A DNA stretch of 64,000 nucleotides from NCBI GenBank assembly GCA_964582985.1, contig CAZOUM010000006.1:1-64000 (forward strand). The letters are read 5' to 3'. This document shows positions 34,064-41,742 of the stretch, piece after piece. The DNA is from CAZQYB01 sp964582985. Lineage in GTDB: Bacteria; Planctomycetota; Phycisphaerae; Sedimentisphaerales; Anaerobacaceae. How positions within the stretch are numbered: position 1 is the first letter of the stretch; the number at the start of each line of letters is the position of its first letter. The notes beneath the pieces are model-generated. The model saw only the letters and a list, made by a program, of their open reading frames with translations. It did not search any database and was not told where the DNA came from. Made by a program: the position numbers and the translations under genes.

Positions 34064-35179
34064 TCAAGCCAGGAATTTCAGAATGATGTTCTTATAATAT
34101 TCAACGGCATTTTCAATATCGCTAATTTCGATGTATTCATCCGGCTTATGGCAAACCTCGGACTTGCCCGGGCCGAAGATTACAACTGGTGCTCCCAAAG
34201 CGGCAAAGTGAGGGCCGTCTGTAGTAAAACCAACAGCTTTGGTCTGGCCGATTCCAACGGCAGAACAAAAGTCCTTAACAAAGCCGCAGTCATTGTCGGT
34301 CTCCATTGCCCCAACTTCTCGCACAATGGACACTTCCGCATCAAACTGAGGATTTTCTTGTTTCAAGTTCGCAAAGATTTTTTGAAAATCCCCAATAATA
34401 TCTTGATGGTGCTGGCCCGGCACAGTGCGAATATCAATCCCGATACTGCACTTGTCCGGAACGACGTTCATCGCTTTGCCGCCGGAGATGGTATTTATGC
34501 TCATAGAGCACCCACCCAATAGTTCGTGGGGCTCGAAGACAATCTTATAATTTTCCAGTTGGTCTAAAACAGCTTTCATCGAAGTTATCGAATTGACACC
34601 TAACTCCGGAGTCGAGCCGTGGGCGGCTTTACCTTTGGTTGCTACTTCAAGCCACAGCATTCCGCGATGAGCGGTGACAATCTCGAAATCGGTCGGCTCA
34701 GGCAGAACCACGCCTGCCAGAGTCGGCAATTTATCCTTGTAGTTGCTGACAAATCTTTTCGCGCCGCAGCTATCGGTCTCTTCACCTGCAGCAGCGACAA
34801 GAATAATATCACCTTCCAACTTCATTCCGGCCTCGACAATCCGCCTTATGGCGGTAAGGACAGCGACAATGCCGCCTTTCATGTCCGCCGAGCCTCTACC
34901 GTAGATTTTGCCGTCGCTCTCGACCCCTTCGAAAATGGGATATTTCCATTGCGCCTCACCAGGTGGCACAACGTCAAGATGGCAGCCAAATAAAAGCCCA
35001 CCTCTACGCCCGGTCGTTCTTACGTGGGCTACAAGATTTGCCCTGTTTTGGCCCCAGGTATCTATCTGAGCGTCTATCCCTGCTTGGTCAAGCTCTCGGG
35101 CAATTATTTCCGCCACAGCCAACTCGCCTTTCTCGGCGGTGCTTTCTGCCTGAATCAGCTTTCTCAATAGCTCCTTCAT
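34064..35179 (-). CDS. M20-family metallopeptidase (ArgE/DapE/CPG2 type)
   Basis: A 371-residue amidohydrolase or peptidase with a two-zinc site. Visible ligands are GCHLDVVPPG (His and Asp), GRGSADMKGG (bridging Asp), the AGEETDSCG catalytic Glu, LPEPTDFEI and the C-terminal CHKPDEYI (His). The dimerisation lid domain lies between GMLWLEVATKGKAAHG and IDIRTVPGQ. The substrate could be N-acetyl-ornithine, succinyl-diaminopimelate or a dipeptide; the sequence does not decide. The ATG at 35179 is preferred over a TTG six codons upstream. Confidence 0.9.
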   Translation of the reverse strand: MKELLRKLIQAESTAEKGELAVAEIIARELDQAGIDAQIDTWGQNRANLVAHVRTTGRRGGLLFGCHLDVVPPGEAQWKYPIFEGVESDGKIYGRGSADMKGGIVAVLTAIRRIVEAGMKLEGDIILVAAAGEETDSCGAKRFVSNYKDKLPTLAGVVLPEPTDFEIVTAHRGMLWLEVATKGKAAHGSTPELGVNSITSMKAVLDQLENYKIVFEPHELLGGCSMSINTISGGKAMNVVPDKCSIGIDIRTVPGQHHQDIIGDFQKIFANLKQENPQFDAEVSIVREVGAMETDNDCGFVKDFCSAVGIGQTKAVGFTTDGPHFAALGAPVVIFGPGKSEVCHKPDEYIEISDIENAVEYYKNIILKFLA

Positions 35180-35303
35180 AGCACAGCAATTATACAACCA
35201 CCCGCAGCAAAAGAAAAATTGGAAAAATTTTTGTTGCAGATTAAAACGTGGGCGGACATAATAAAGGTTTCAAAAATTTCATAGCTGGCATGAAGGTGTG
35301 TAA

Positions 35304-36041
35304 ATGGGACCTGTATTGAATGGCCTGATAAGACTTCAAACCGTCGAAAACCAACTACGAGCACTTAAAGCAAAACTTGCAAGATGTAGAAGAAGTGTCA
35401 TCATCCAGGAGAATCAGGTCAGAAGCCTTCAAAATACCCTTGAAGCCAAGAAGGAAGAGATTCAGCTTACCAAGATCCAGTCAGACCGCCTTGAGCTGGA
35501 GCTCAGGACCAGGGATGAGCGGATAGCCAAGTTAAGAGCTTCACTCAACGCCGCAAAAACGAACAAAGAATATGCCGCGGTCCTCACCCTGCTCAACACT
35601 ACCAAAGCTGATAATTCCAAACTTGAGAATCAGATATTGGGACTTATGAGAGATATCGAGGCTGACGAGACCGAGTACAAAGAAATACAGGACCAGATTG
35701 ACGAGCAAAAGCAAAAGCTCGAGCAAACCCGAAAAGAAGTCGAAGTTTTGGCAGCCAGATATGAGGCCGAAATTAAGGAAATTCAACAGCAATGGGACCA
35801 GAAAGCACACATCATACCAGCGGAGCCGCTGCAAATCTTCAAACGCGTCGCTGAGACATACGATGGTGAAGCACTTGCACTTGTTGAGCAGCAGGAGGGT
35901 AAGACTGAGGTCTATACTTGTGGCGGCTGCTTTATGGGCATCACCGCCGAGTCCGTCAATTTGCTTATGACCAAGGATGACATAATTCGCTGTCCGAATT
36001 GCACCCGGATACTGATTCTTGGCGATTCGCAGGAAATCTGA
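35304..36041 (+). CDS. Coiled-coil protein with C4 zinc ribbon (CdsZ-like)
   Basis: A 245-residue protein: residues 5-170 form a long coiled coil (LIRLQTVENQLRALKAKLAR to QQQWDQKA) and the end has a C4 zinc ribbon (YTCGGCFMG and RCPNCTRIL). This is the CdsZ/zf-RING_7 family, with the first helix typical of a nucleic-acid or protein-binding hairpin. In many bacteria the family lies next to RNase H, as here. Cytoplasmic; function unclear. A GTGTAAATG start context gives little support, but no other start keeps the coiled-coil N-terminus. Confidence 0.82.
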   Translation: MGPVLNGLIRLQTVENQLRALKAKLARCRRSVIIQENQVRSLQNTLEAKKEEIQLTKIQSDRLELELRTRDERIAKLRASLNAAKTNKEYAAVLTLLNTTKADNSKLENQILGLMRDIEADETEYKEIQDQIDEQKQKLEQTRKEVEVLAARYEAEIKEIQQQWDQKAHIIPAEPLQIFKRVAETYDGEALALVEQQEGKTEVYTCGGCFMGITAESVNLLMTKDDIIRCPNCTRILILGDSQEI

Positions 36042-36132
36042 ACACAAGAAAACGTAAAGCAAAAAAACAAAAATTAGAATCAATAGACCTATCGACTCCG
36101 ATTTCATTTTTTACTCGTAAGGGGTCATTACA

Positions 36133-37227
36133 TTGGCGGATGAAATAATCGTTCACACAGATGGCGGCAGCAGAGGCAATCCAGGACCGGCAGCTGCCGG
36201 GTTTGTCCTAACGGACTCCGTTGGAAACAAATTGGACGCTAAGGGCTTTTATCTCGGCCCGACTACAAACAATGTCGCCGAATACACTGGGGTCGTAAAG
36301 GCCCTCCAAGCTGCTTTGCAGCTTGGCGCGAAACGGCTGACGGTTTTTAGTGACAGTGAGCTGCTCGTCAGGCAACTCAACGGCGAATACAAAGTAAAGA
36401 GCGACCGAATCAGGCCGCTTTTCAAGAAGACCGTTGAGTTACTTAGTGAATTCGAAGGCTGGAAGCTACAACATATTACAAGAGACAAGAATAAAGAAGC
36501 TGACAAACTCGCAAACCGGGCTCTGGATCTCGAACAGGATGTCACCGACACATCTCACCCGGCCGCAGCACCGCAAACCAACCGCCAGGTGCAGACCAAG
36601 AAGCTTGAAAGGCCGATTCGGCTCGGCGTGCTTATCAGCGGCGGCGGAACAACATTGATGAATATCCTCGATTACATCAAGCAGGGCAAACTAAACGCCG
36701 AAGTGGCCGTTGTAATAAGCTCACGTTCAACCGTAGCCGGCGTCGAAAAGGCAAAAAACGCCGGACTGGAAGTAAAAACCATACGCAAGAAGGACTACCC
36801 CGACATTGACCGGTTCAGCAAGCGCATCGAAGAAGAGCTTGTCACTGCAAACGTCGGCCTCGTCGTTCAGGGCGGTTGGCTGTGCCTCTGGAAGATACCG
36901 GCTCGATACGAAAACCGCGTGATGAACATACACCCCGCCTTGCTGCCGAGCTTTGGAGGCCAGGGTATGTGGGGGCATCACGTCCACGAGGCGGTATTAA
37001 AAGCCGGCTGCAAAGTAAGCGGCTGCTCAGTGCATTTCTGCTCGAACGAATATGATAAAGGACCTATTATTGTCCAGCGAGCCTGTGAAGTCAAAGACGA
37101 TGACATACTTGAGACCCTCGCTGCCAGAGTCTTTGAGCAGGAGTGTATCGCGTATCCACACGCTATAAAACTGTTCTCTGAAGGCAAATTACTCATCAAG
37201 GACGGCGTCGTAAACCATCTCCAGTGA
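36133..37227 (+). CDS. RNase HI fused to phosphoribosylglycinamide formyltransferase (PurN)
   Basis: A 364-residue two-domain protein. Residues 1-130 form an RNase HI-like domain with acidic catalytic residues D10 (HTDGGSRGNPG), E50 (NNVAEYTG), D74 (VFSDSELL) and D124 (NKEADKLAN). After a linker (about 133-160), residues 161-364 are a PurN-type transformylase: LGVLISGGGTTLMNIL, N265 and H267 (MNIHPALLPSF), and D308 (SNEYDKGPII), matching the catalytic Asn-His-Asp of PurN. The reaction expected is formyl transfer from 10-formyl-tetrahydrofolate to GAR. The start is a TTG with AAGGGG eight bases upstream. This is an unusual fusion. Confidence 0.85.
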   Translation: MADEIIVHTDGGSRGNPGPAAAGFVLTDSVGNKLDAKGFYLGPTTNNVAEYTGVVKALQAALQLGAKRLTVFSDSELLVRQLNGEYKVKSDRIRPLFKKTVELLSEFEGWKLQHITRDKNKEADKLANRALDLEQDVTDTSHPAAAPQTNRQVQTKKLERPIRLGVLISGGGTTLMNILDYIKQGKLNAEVAVVISSRSTVAGVEKAKNAGLEVKTIRKKDYPDIDRFSKRIEEELVTANVGLVVQGGWLCLWKIPARYENRVMNIHPALLPSFGGQGMWGHHVHEAVLKAGCKVSGCSVHFCSNEYDKGPIIVQRACEVKDDDILETLAARVFEQECIAYPHAIKLFSEGKLLIKDGVVNHLQ

Positions 37228-37257
37228 CACGAACAACGAGTACTGAACGACAGAATA

Positions 37258-37345
37258 TTCACCCCGTTAGAAGCTCAATGAAAAACGGGGTTAATACAAA
37301 AAGGGCAAAATGATGCAAAAAATGGAAGGTTTCTAACGGGGTGAA
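37258..37345. repeat. CCCCGTTAGA palindromic element at the start of the pilin-like gene
   Basis: The perfect arms TTCACCCCGTTAGAA (37258-37272) and TTCTAACGGGGTGAA (37331-37345) enclose 58 bases that include a further AACGGGG. The right arm contains the GTG start of the next gene. In the coding frame used by the dnaE and prepilin copies this copy reads FTPLEAQ-stop ... GRFLTG-stop, so it is a decayed or non-coding copy. Confidence 0.75.
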
Positions 37346-37802
37346 CAAACGGCAAAAAGTCATCTTAATAGAATCTGCAGTCGTAGTGCTCATTACGCTT
37401 ATTGCCGTTGTGGCAATGATTAACGCCAAAGATTGGATAAACCGCTCCGAAGCGATGCGGGCGATGGAACAGCTCGGTCAAAGAGTTGTGGACTATCGAG
37501 ATACGCACCACTCAGTGCCTCCTGAATCCTATGTCACTAACATTAAGGAAAGCTTGGAAGGACATGTTCGGCTTGGCGACGTGAAGTATAGGGGACGGTG
37601 GATTGATTTTGAATCTATGCCCGATGAGATTCTCGCATACTCTGAGAAAAAATACCCTTCATCATTGCTCGGTGACGGCTATATTGTTTTAAGGCTCAAT
37701 GGCAAGGTAGAGTGGCTGGGAAAACAGGAATTCGAGGAAGAGCTGGCACACAGGCAAAGTCAAAAGGAGGTTGAAATTCTGCGAAATCAGCACCACAAGT
37801 AG
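37341..37802 (+). CDS. Pilin-like single-span protein
   Basis: A 153-residue protein with one N-terminal membrane helix (VILIESAVVVLITLIAVVAM), which resembles a type IV prepilin helix with the Glu near its start, although the G-F cleavage motif is missing. The exposed part has VPPESYVTNIKESLEGHVRL and a charged end. The GTG start at 37341 lies inside the right arm of the palindromic element. If the element had stayed in frame, the leader would have been LTG followed by a Phe or Thr, as in a prepilin. Function unknown. Confidence 0.6.
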   Translation: MNKRQKVILIESAVVVLITLIAVVAMINAKDWINRSEAMRAMEQLGQRVVDYRDTHHSVPPESYVTNIKESLEGHVRLGDVKYRGRWIDFESMPDEILAYSEKKYPSSLLGDGYIVLRLNGKVEWLGKQEFEEELAHRQSQKEVEILRNQHHK

Positions 37803-37850
37803 GGGTTTTTATCCGACAGCGAATCGCCGCCAGCCAGGCTTTTTTAGGCA

Positions 37851-37950
37851 CTCTAACAAAACCCGACTCGAATACAAGGAGTCACTTCGCGGAGCCATTC
37901 TAATAGATTTCTCGGCTTCGCTCGAAATGACAAACTGGGTTTTGTTAGAG
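37851..37950. repeat. 100-base repeat with 14-base perfect terminal inverted repeats
   Basis: CTCTAACAAAACCC at 37851-37864 is the exact reverse complement of GGGTTTTGTTAGAG at 37937-37950. The inside holds GGCTTCGCTCGAAATGACA. It fills the gap between the convergent pilin-like and clpC genes and ends 5 bases before the clpC stop, so it may serve as a terminator in both directions. Confidence 0.65.
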
Positions 37951-37954
37951 CCTC

Positions 37955-40486
37955 TTAGTTTTCTTTGCTATCTGCGGCTTTACTACTCTGAGATTGTGCA
38001 ACAGGCTCGGTTTCTTCACTCGGCTCCTCAACCTTGAGGCCCTCAAGCTTCATATGTTCCTCGTCCTGCACATCGATTTTTATGAGGTTCTTGCCTTTAA
38101 ATTCACCTCGCAGCATGGCCTCCGAAAGCGGGTCTTCTATATAATGCTCGATTGCCCTTCGCAAAGGCCTTGCCCCAAATTCGGGATTGTAACCTTTGTC
38201 GATTAGGAACTCCTTCGCCTGCTCACTAAGTTCCAGCTTCAAACCGTGCTCGGTAAGTCGCTTGAATACCTTTGCAAGCTCGTAACCGACAATAGTTTGC
38301 AAATCTTCTCGTGTCAGCGCCTTGAAAACTATTGTATCGTCAACGCGATTTAAGAACTCAGGCCTGAAGTGATGGTCCACCTCCTTTTGGAGCATCTCTT
38401 TCATTTTCTCATAATTCGACTCAGGTGTCTTCTTGCCGAAACCAAAACCGGACTGATTCTTGATCAGCTCCGCCCCAATATTGCTGGTCATAATAAGAAC
38501 AACGTTCTTGAAATCAACGTGCCGGCCAAAATTGTCTGTCAGCCTGCCCTCCTCCATTATCTGCAGCAGCATATTGTAAACATCCGGATGTGCCTTTTCT
38601 ATTTCATCCAGAAGCAGCACAGCGTAGGGCCGACGTCTAATCCTTTCGGTCAACTGCCCGCCTTCCTCGTATCCGACATATCCCGGAGGAGCCCCAACCA
38701 ATCGACTCACATTGTGCTTCTCCATAAACTCGCTCATATCTAATTGTATAAGAGCATTTTCATCGCTGAACATAAACTCAGCAAGAGCTCTTGCAAGCAG
38801 AGTCTTTCCCACCCCGCTCGGGCCCAAAAGTATGAAGCAGCCCATCGGACGGTTCGGGTCTTTCATACCGCTTCTGCTGCGCCTTACCGCCTTCGCCACG
38901 GCATTGATCGCCTCATCCTGTGAGACCACCCGCTTATGCAGTTCTCCTTCGAGTTCCAAAAGCCGCTGTGCTTCCTTCTTCTCCAACCTCGTCAACGGAA
39001 CCCCGGTCATATTGCTTACAACCTCTGCGATAACTTCAGCATCCACTGAGCCGGTTGCGTCTTTATTTTCGTCATACCATCTCTTCTGCATTTGCGTTTT
39101 CTCATCCAGAAGCTGCTGGGCCTCGTCCCGCAAAGACGCAGCTCGCTCGTAGTCAGCGCTCTTAACCGCTTCATCTTTTTCTTTTTGCCGTTTCGCTATT
39201 TTCTCTTCGAGCTCAGTCATATCCGGCGGTGGGGTCATATTCTTGAGTCGCACTCTTGCGCCGGCTTCGTCAATCACATCTATCGCCTTATCAGGCAGGC
39301 ATCTGCCTGCTATGTATCTCGTCGACAATTCTATTGCCTGGTAAAGCGCTTCGTCGGTAAAGTGAACCTTGTGGTGTTCTTCATACCGGTCTTGCAGACC
39401 TCTGAGAATATCCAGAGTCTCATCCTTTGTGGGCGGGTCTACAATTATTGTCTGAAATCGTCTCTCAAGGGCACCATCCTTTTCGATGTACTTTCTATAT
39501 TCATCTAACGTTGTAGCTCCGATGCACTGCACCTCACCCCTTGCAAGCGCCGGCTTTAGCACATTTGAAGCATCAATGGCCCCCTCAGCTCCGCCGGCCC
39601 CCACAAGCGTGTGAAGCTCATCGATGAATAAGGTAACGTTCTTGGCCCTTTTGACCTCGTTGATGACCGCCTTTATCCGCTCCTCGAACTGCCCGCGGTA
39701 CTTTGTCCCCGCCACCATCATCGCCAAATCGAGCACGACAATCCGTTTGTCTTTGAGCAGTTCCGGCACCTGCTTATTAACTATCTGCTGGCTCAGCCCT
39801 TCGACAATAGCAGTCTTTCCAACCCCCGCCTCACCCAGAAGAACCGGATTGTTTTTCGTGCGTCTGCAGAGTATCTGAATCAATCGCTCGATCTCTTTTT
39901 TTCTGCCTATTACCGGGTCGAGTTCGTTACTTGCCGCCAACTGAGTCAGGTCTCTGCCGAAGCTGTCCAGTGCCGGCGTCTTGCTCTTTGGCTTTCGGCC
40001 TACCATCGGTTCCATCTTCATCCCAGGGCCGGTGGGCTCGCTGTCCACCCCGGCTCCAAGCAGATTCAGAACTTCCTGACGAACCTCCTCAAGTTTCAAA
40101 CCCAGATTCATAAGAACCTGAGCAGCTATGCCTTCTGTCTCTCGCAGCAGACCAAGAAGGATATGCTCTGTACCCACATAATTGTGATTAAGTGCCCTGG
40201 CCTCTTCGATTGCATATTCAATAACTTTCTTCGCTCGTGGCGTCTGCGGGAGTTTACCCATCGTCACCATATCAGGCCCGCTCTTGACCATCTTCTCAAC
40301 TTCAAGCCGCAGCTTCTTTATATCCACTTCGAGGTTCTTAAGAACCGTAGCTCCCACCCCGCTGCCTTCTTTGACCAGACCAAGAAGGATATGCTCGGTC
40401 CCTATATAGTCCTGGTTAAAGCGCTGCGCCTCCTGGTTGGCCAGTGCCATGACCTTTCGTGCCCGGTCTGTAAAACGCTCAAACAT
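37955..40486 (-). CDS. clpC: ATP-dependent Clp protease ATP-binding subunit ClpC
   Basis: The AAA+ unfoldase partner of ClpP, 843 residues. In order: two Clp-N repeats (FTDRARKVMALANQEAQRFN and YAIEEARALNHNYVGTEHIL); the first AAA+ module with Walker A GEAGVGKTAIV and FIDELHTLVGAGG; a UVR-containing middle region (DYERAASLRDEAQQL), typical of ClpC; and the second AAA+ module with GPSGVGKTLLARALAEFMF, arginine-finger regions and the C-terminal D2-small domain. The end is an acidic Ser/Glu tail. It is transcribed alone on this strand, and no clpP is in view. Confidence 0.97.
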   Translation of the reverse strand: MFERFTDRARKVMALANQEAQRFNQDYIGTEHILLGLVKEGSGVGATVLKNLEVDIKKLRLEVEKMVKSGPDMVTMGKLPQTPRAKKVIEYAIEEARALNHNYVGTEHILLGLLRETEGIAAQVLMNLGLKLEEVRQEVLNLLGAGVDSEPTGPGMKMEPMVGRKPKSKTPALDSFGRDLTQLAASNELDPVIGRKKEIERLIQILCRRTKNNPVLLGEAGVGKTAIVEGLSQQIVNKQVPELLKDKRIVVLDLAMMVAGTKYRGQFEERIKAVINEVKRAKNVTLFIDELHTLVGAGGAEGAIDASNVLKPALARGEVQCIGATTLDEYRKYIEKDGALERRFQTIIVDPPTKDETLDILRGLQDRYEEHHKVHFTDEALYQAIELSTRYIAGRCLPDKAIDVIDEAGARVRLKNMTPPPDMTELEEKIAKRQKEKDEAVKSADYERAASLRDEAQQLLDEKTQMQKRWYDENKDATGSVDAEVIAEVVSNMTGVPLTRLEKKEAQRLLELEGELHKRVVSQDEAINAVAKAVRRSRSGMKDPNRPMGCFILLGPSGVGKTLLARALAEFMFSDENALIQLDMSEFMEKHNVSRLVGAPPGYVGYEEGGQLTERIRRRPYAVLLLDEIEKAHPDVYNMLLQIMEEGRLTDNFGRHVDFKNVVLIMTSNIGAELIKNQSGFGFGKKTPESNYEKMKEMLQKEVDHHFRPEFLNRVDDTIVFKALTREDLQTIVGYELAKVFKRLTEHGLKLELSEQAKEFLIDKGYNPEFGARPLRRAIEHYIEDPLSEAMLRGEFKGKNLIKIDVQDEEHMKLEGLKVEEPSEETEPVAQSQSSKAADSKEN

Positions 40487-40851
40487 CTTTAAGTCCTTAT
40501 TCCGACTCCCACTCCTGCCTTCTTCTTATAATTATATCACACCCAGCCAAGTTTGTCAAAGTATCAAAACCAGCCAAATCTGCCTCTCAGCATCCCGACT
40601 TCCGCTTTATTATATGCTCAAGGCCAAACAGAGGTTCGATTACCGGACCAATGTTTTTTCTTCTACTTGGTTTTATCGACCAAAACCCCTGCTTACTTTC
40701 CCCTTATCCACATAGAAGCTCGTATCTGGAGTTCCGTTAGGAGCAAGAATGCCCTTTCGGCAAAGAAGGGTAGGGTGTCAAGAGAATGCGAAGCCAGAGA
40801 AACGGAAAGATAGGTTTCTTAACCTTGGCCTTTTGTGCAGTGGGCAATATG
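40487..40851. other. Intergenic region, no gene supported
   Basis: Between clpC (minus) and the prepilin gene (minus). An open frame on the plus strand across 40553-40813 has no coding pattern or ribosome-binding site. Nothing else is recognised. The clpC promoter should be within the first 100 bases. Confidence 0.35.
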
Positions 40852-41706
40852 TTAGTAGTGCTTAAATCCCTTCATCCAATCCGGCCAGTCCGGCGTCGGG
40901 GCATTCAGGTCCGAGCTGCGATGCCACTTCAACTTCCACAGTTCTTTTAGCCCTATTTTCCTGACAGAGAAATCCACAAAAGCACCGTTTACTGTTCCTT
41001 CGTGCCGGTTGATGCAGAACATCCTTATCTGCCTGCTTCCCATTGGCCCGCTGCCATAAAAGTCACCATCGCGCGGCGGTGGTTCATTATTGGTGTCAGG
41101 CCAGGCATCAATCCACATACTATCCAAAAGCAGTGGTATATTACTTGCACCTCTAACATTGGCGTTTCTCCAGTTATTTGAGGTCGGAAGCCCAAAAGGA
41201 TTTAGCGTTACTTCGCGAGGTGGATTATAAACCCACGCATTCATACCATAGCTGCCGGAATTACCTTGTGACCCGAAACTCGGGAAACTCGGGACGGTAG
41301 AGAAGGCGGCAAACGGATGTCTGCCTCCTTCAATGACAGGTTTCTTCGCCAACGGGCAGTAACAGAGCTCCTTATTGTTACCGTAGTACCGCCGCAGAGC
41401 ATCCAGCCAACTCTCGCTTGTAGTAGCTGTTGGGCCGTACCAGCCCGTATTAAAACAGTAGTTGTTATCGCTCGTATAAGCCGAAAAGAAGGCGGCCCAC
41501 TGACGTACGTTCGACCGACAAACGATCGCTTTTGCTTGCATCTTTACCTTGCTCAGTGCCGGCAGCAATATTGCCGTCAATAACGCAATGATAGCAATTA
41601 CCACCAAAAGTTCTATTAACGTAAACCCCGTTAGAAATCTTTTGCTTACCCCATTTGAAATCTTTATTTCTAACGGGGTAAACCCTCTTTGCCTACAGAT
41701 AACAAT
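40852..41706 (-). CDS. Prepilin-type protein with H-X9-D C-terminus
   Basis: A type IV pilin-like or pseudopilin protein of the group abundant in Planctomycetes. The N-terminus is GFTLIELLVVIAIIALLTAI. The C-terminal segment is NRHEGTVNGAFVDFSVRKIG then LKELWKLKW, a variant of the H-X9-DG processing-associated motif. The frame has no ATG, GTG or TTG before the hydrophobic helix; the first candidate is an ATT at 41704-41706 with TGAGGA at the right distance. Between this start and GFTLIELL lies the in-frame palindromic element, encoding GFTPLEIKISNGVSKRFLTG. A GTG at 41607 inside the helix would give a truncated form. It follows the ECF sigma factor gene and may be expressed with it. Confidence 0.78.
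   Translation of the reverse strand: MVICRQRGFTPLEIKISNGVSKRFLTGFTLIELLVVIAIIALLTAILLPALSKVKMQAKAIVCRSNVRQWAAFFSAYTSDNNYCFNTGWYGPTATTSESWLDALRRYYGNNKELCYCPLAKKPVIEGGRHPFAAFSTVPSFPSFGSQGNSGSYGMNAWVYNPPREVTLNPFGLPTSNNWRNANVRGASNIPLLLDSMWIDAWPDTNNEPPPRDGDFYGSGPMGSRQIRMFCINRHEGTVNGAFVDFSVRKIGLKELWKLKWHRSSDLNAPTPDWPDWMKGFKHY
41620..41684. repeat. CCCCGTTAGA palindromic element, in-frame copy inside the prepilin leader
   Basis: The arms ACCCCGTTAGAAAT (41625-41638) and ATTTCTAACGGGGT (41666-41679) are perfect inverted repeats around a 27-base loop. On the minus strand the element is bounded by GGGTTTAC and GGTTTAC and adds 19 codons (57 bases) without breaking the frame. It duplicates a GFT-x-x-E motif. 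Confidence 0.8.
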
Positions 41707-41742
41707 GATTGTTCCTCACTCTTTCTTACAGTAAAATTTCCG

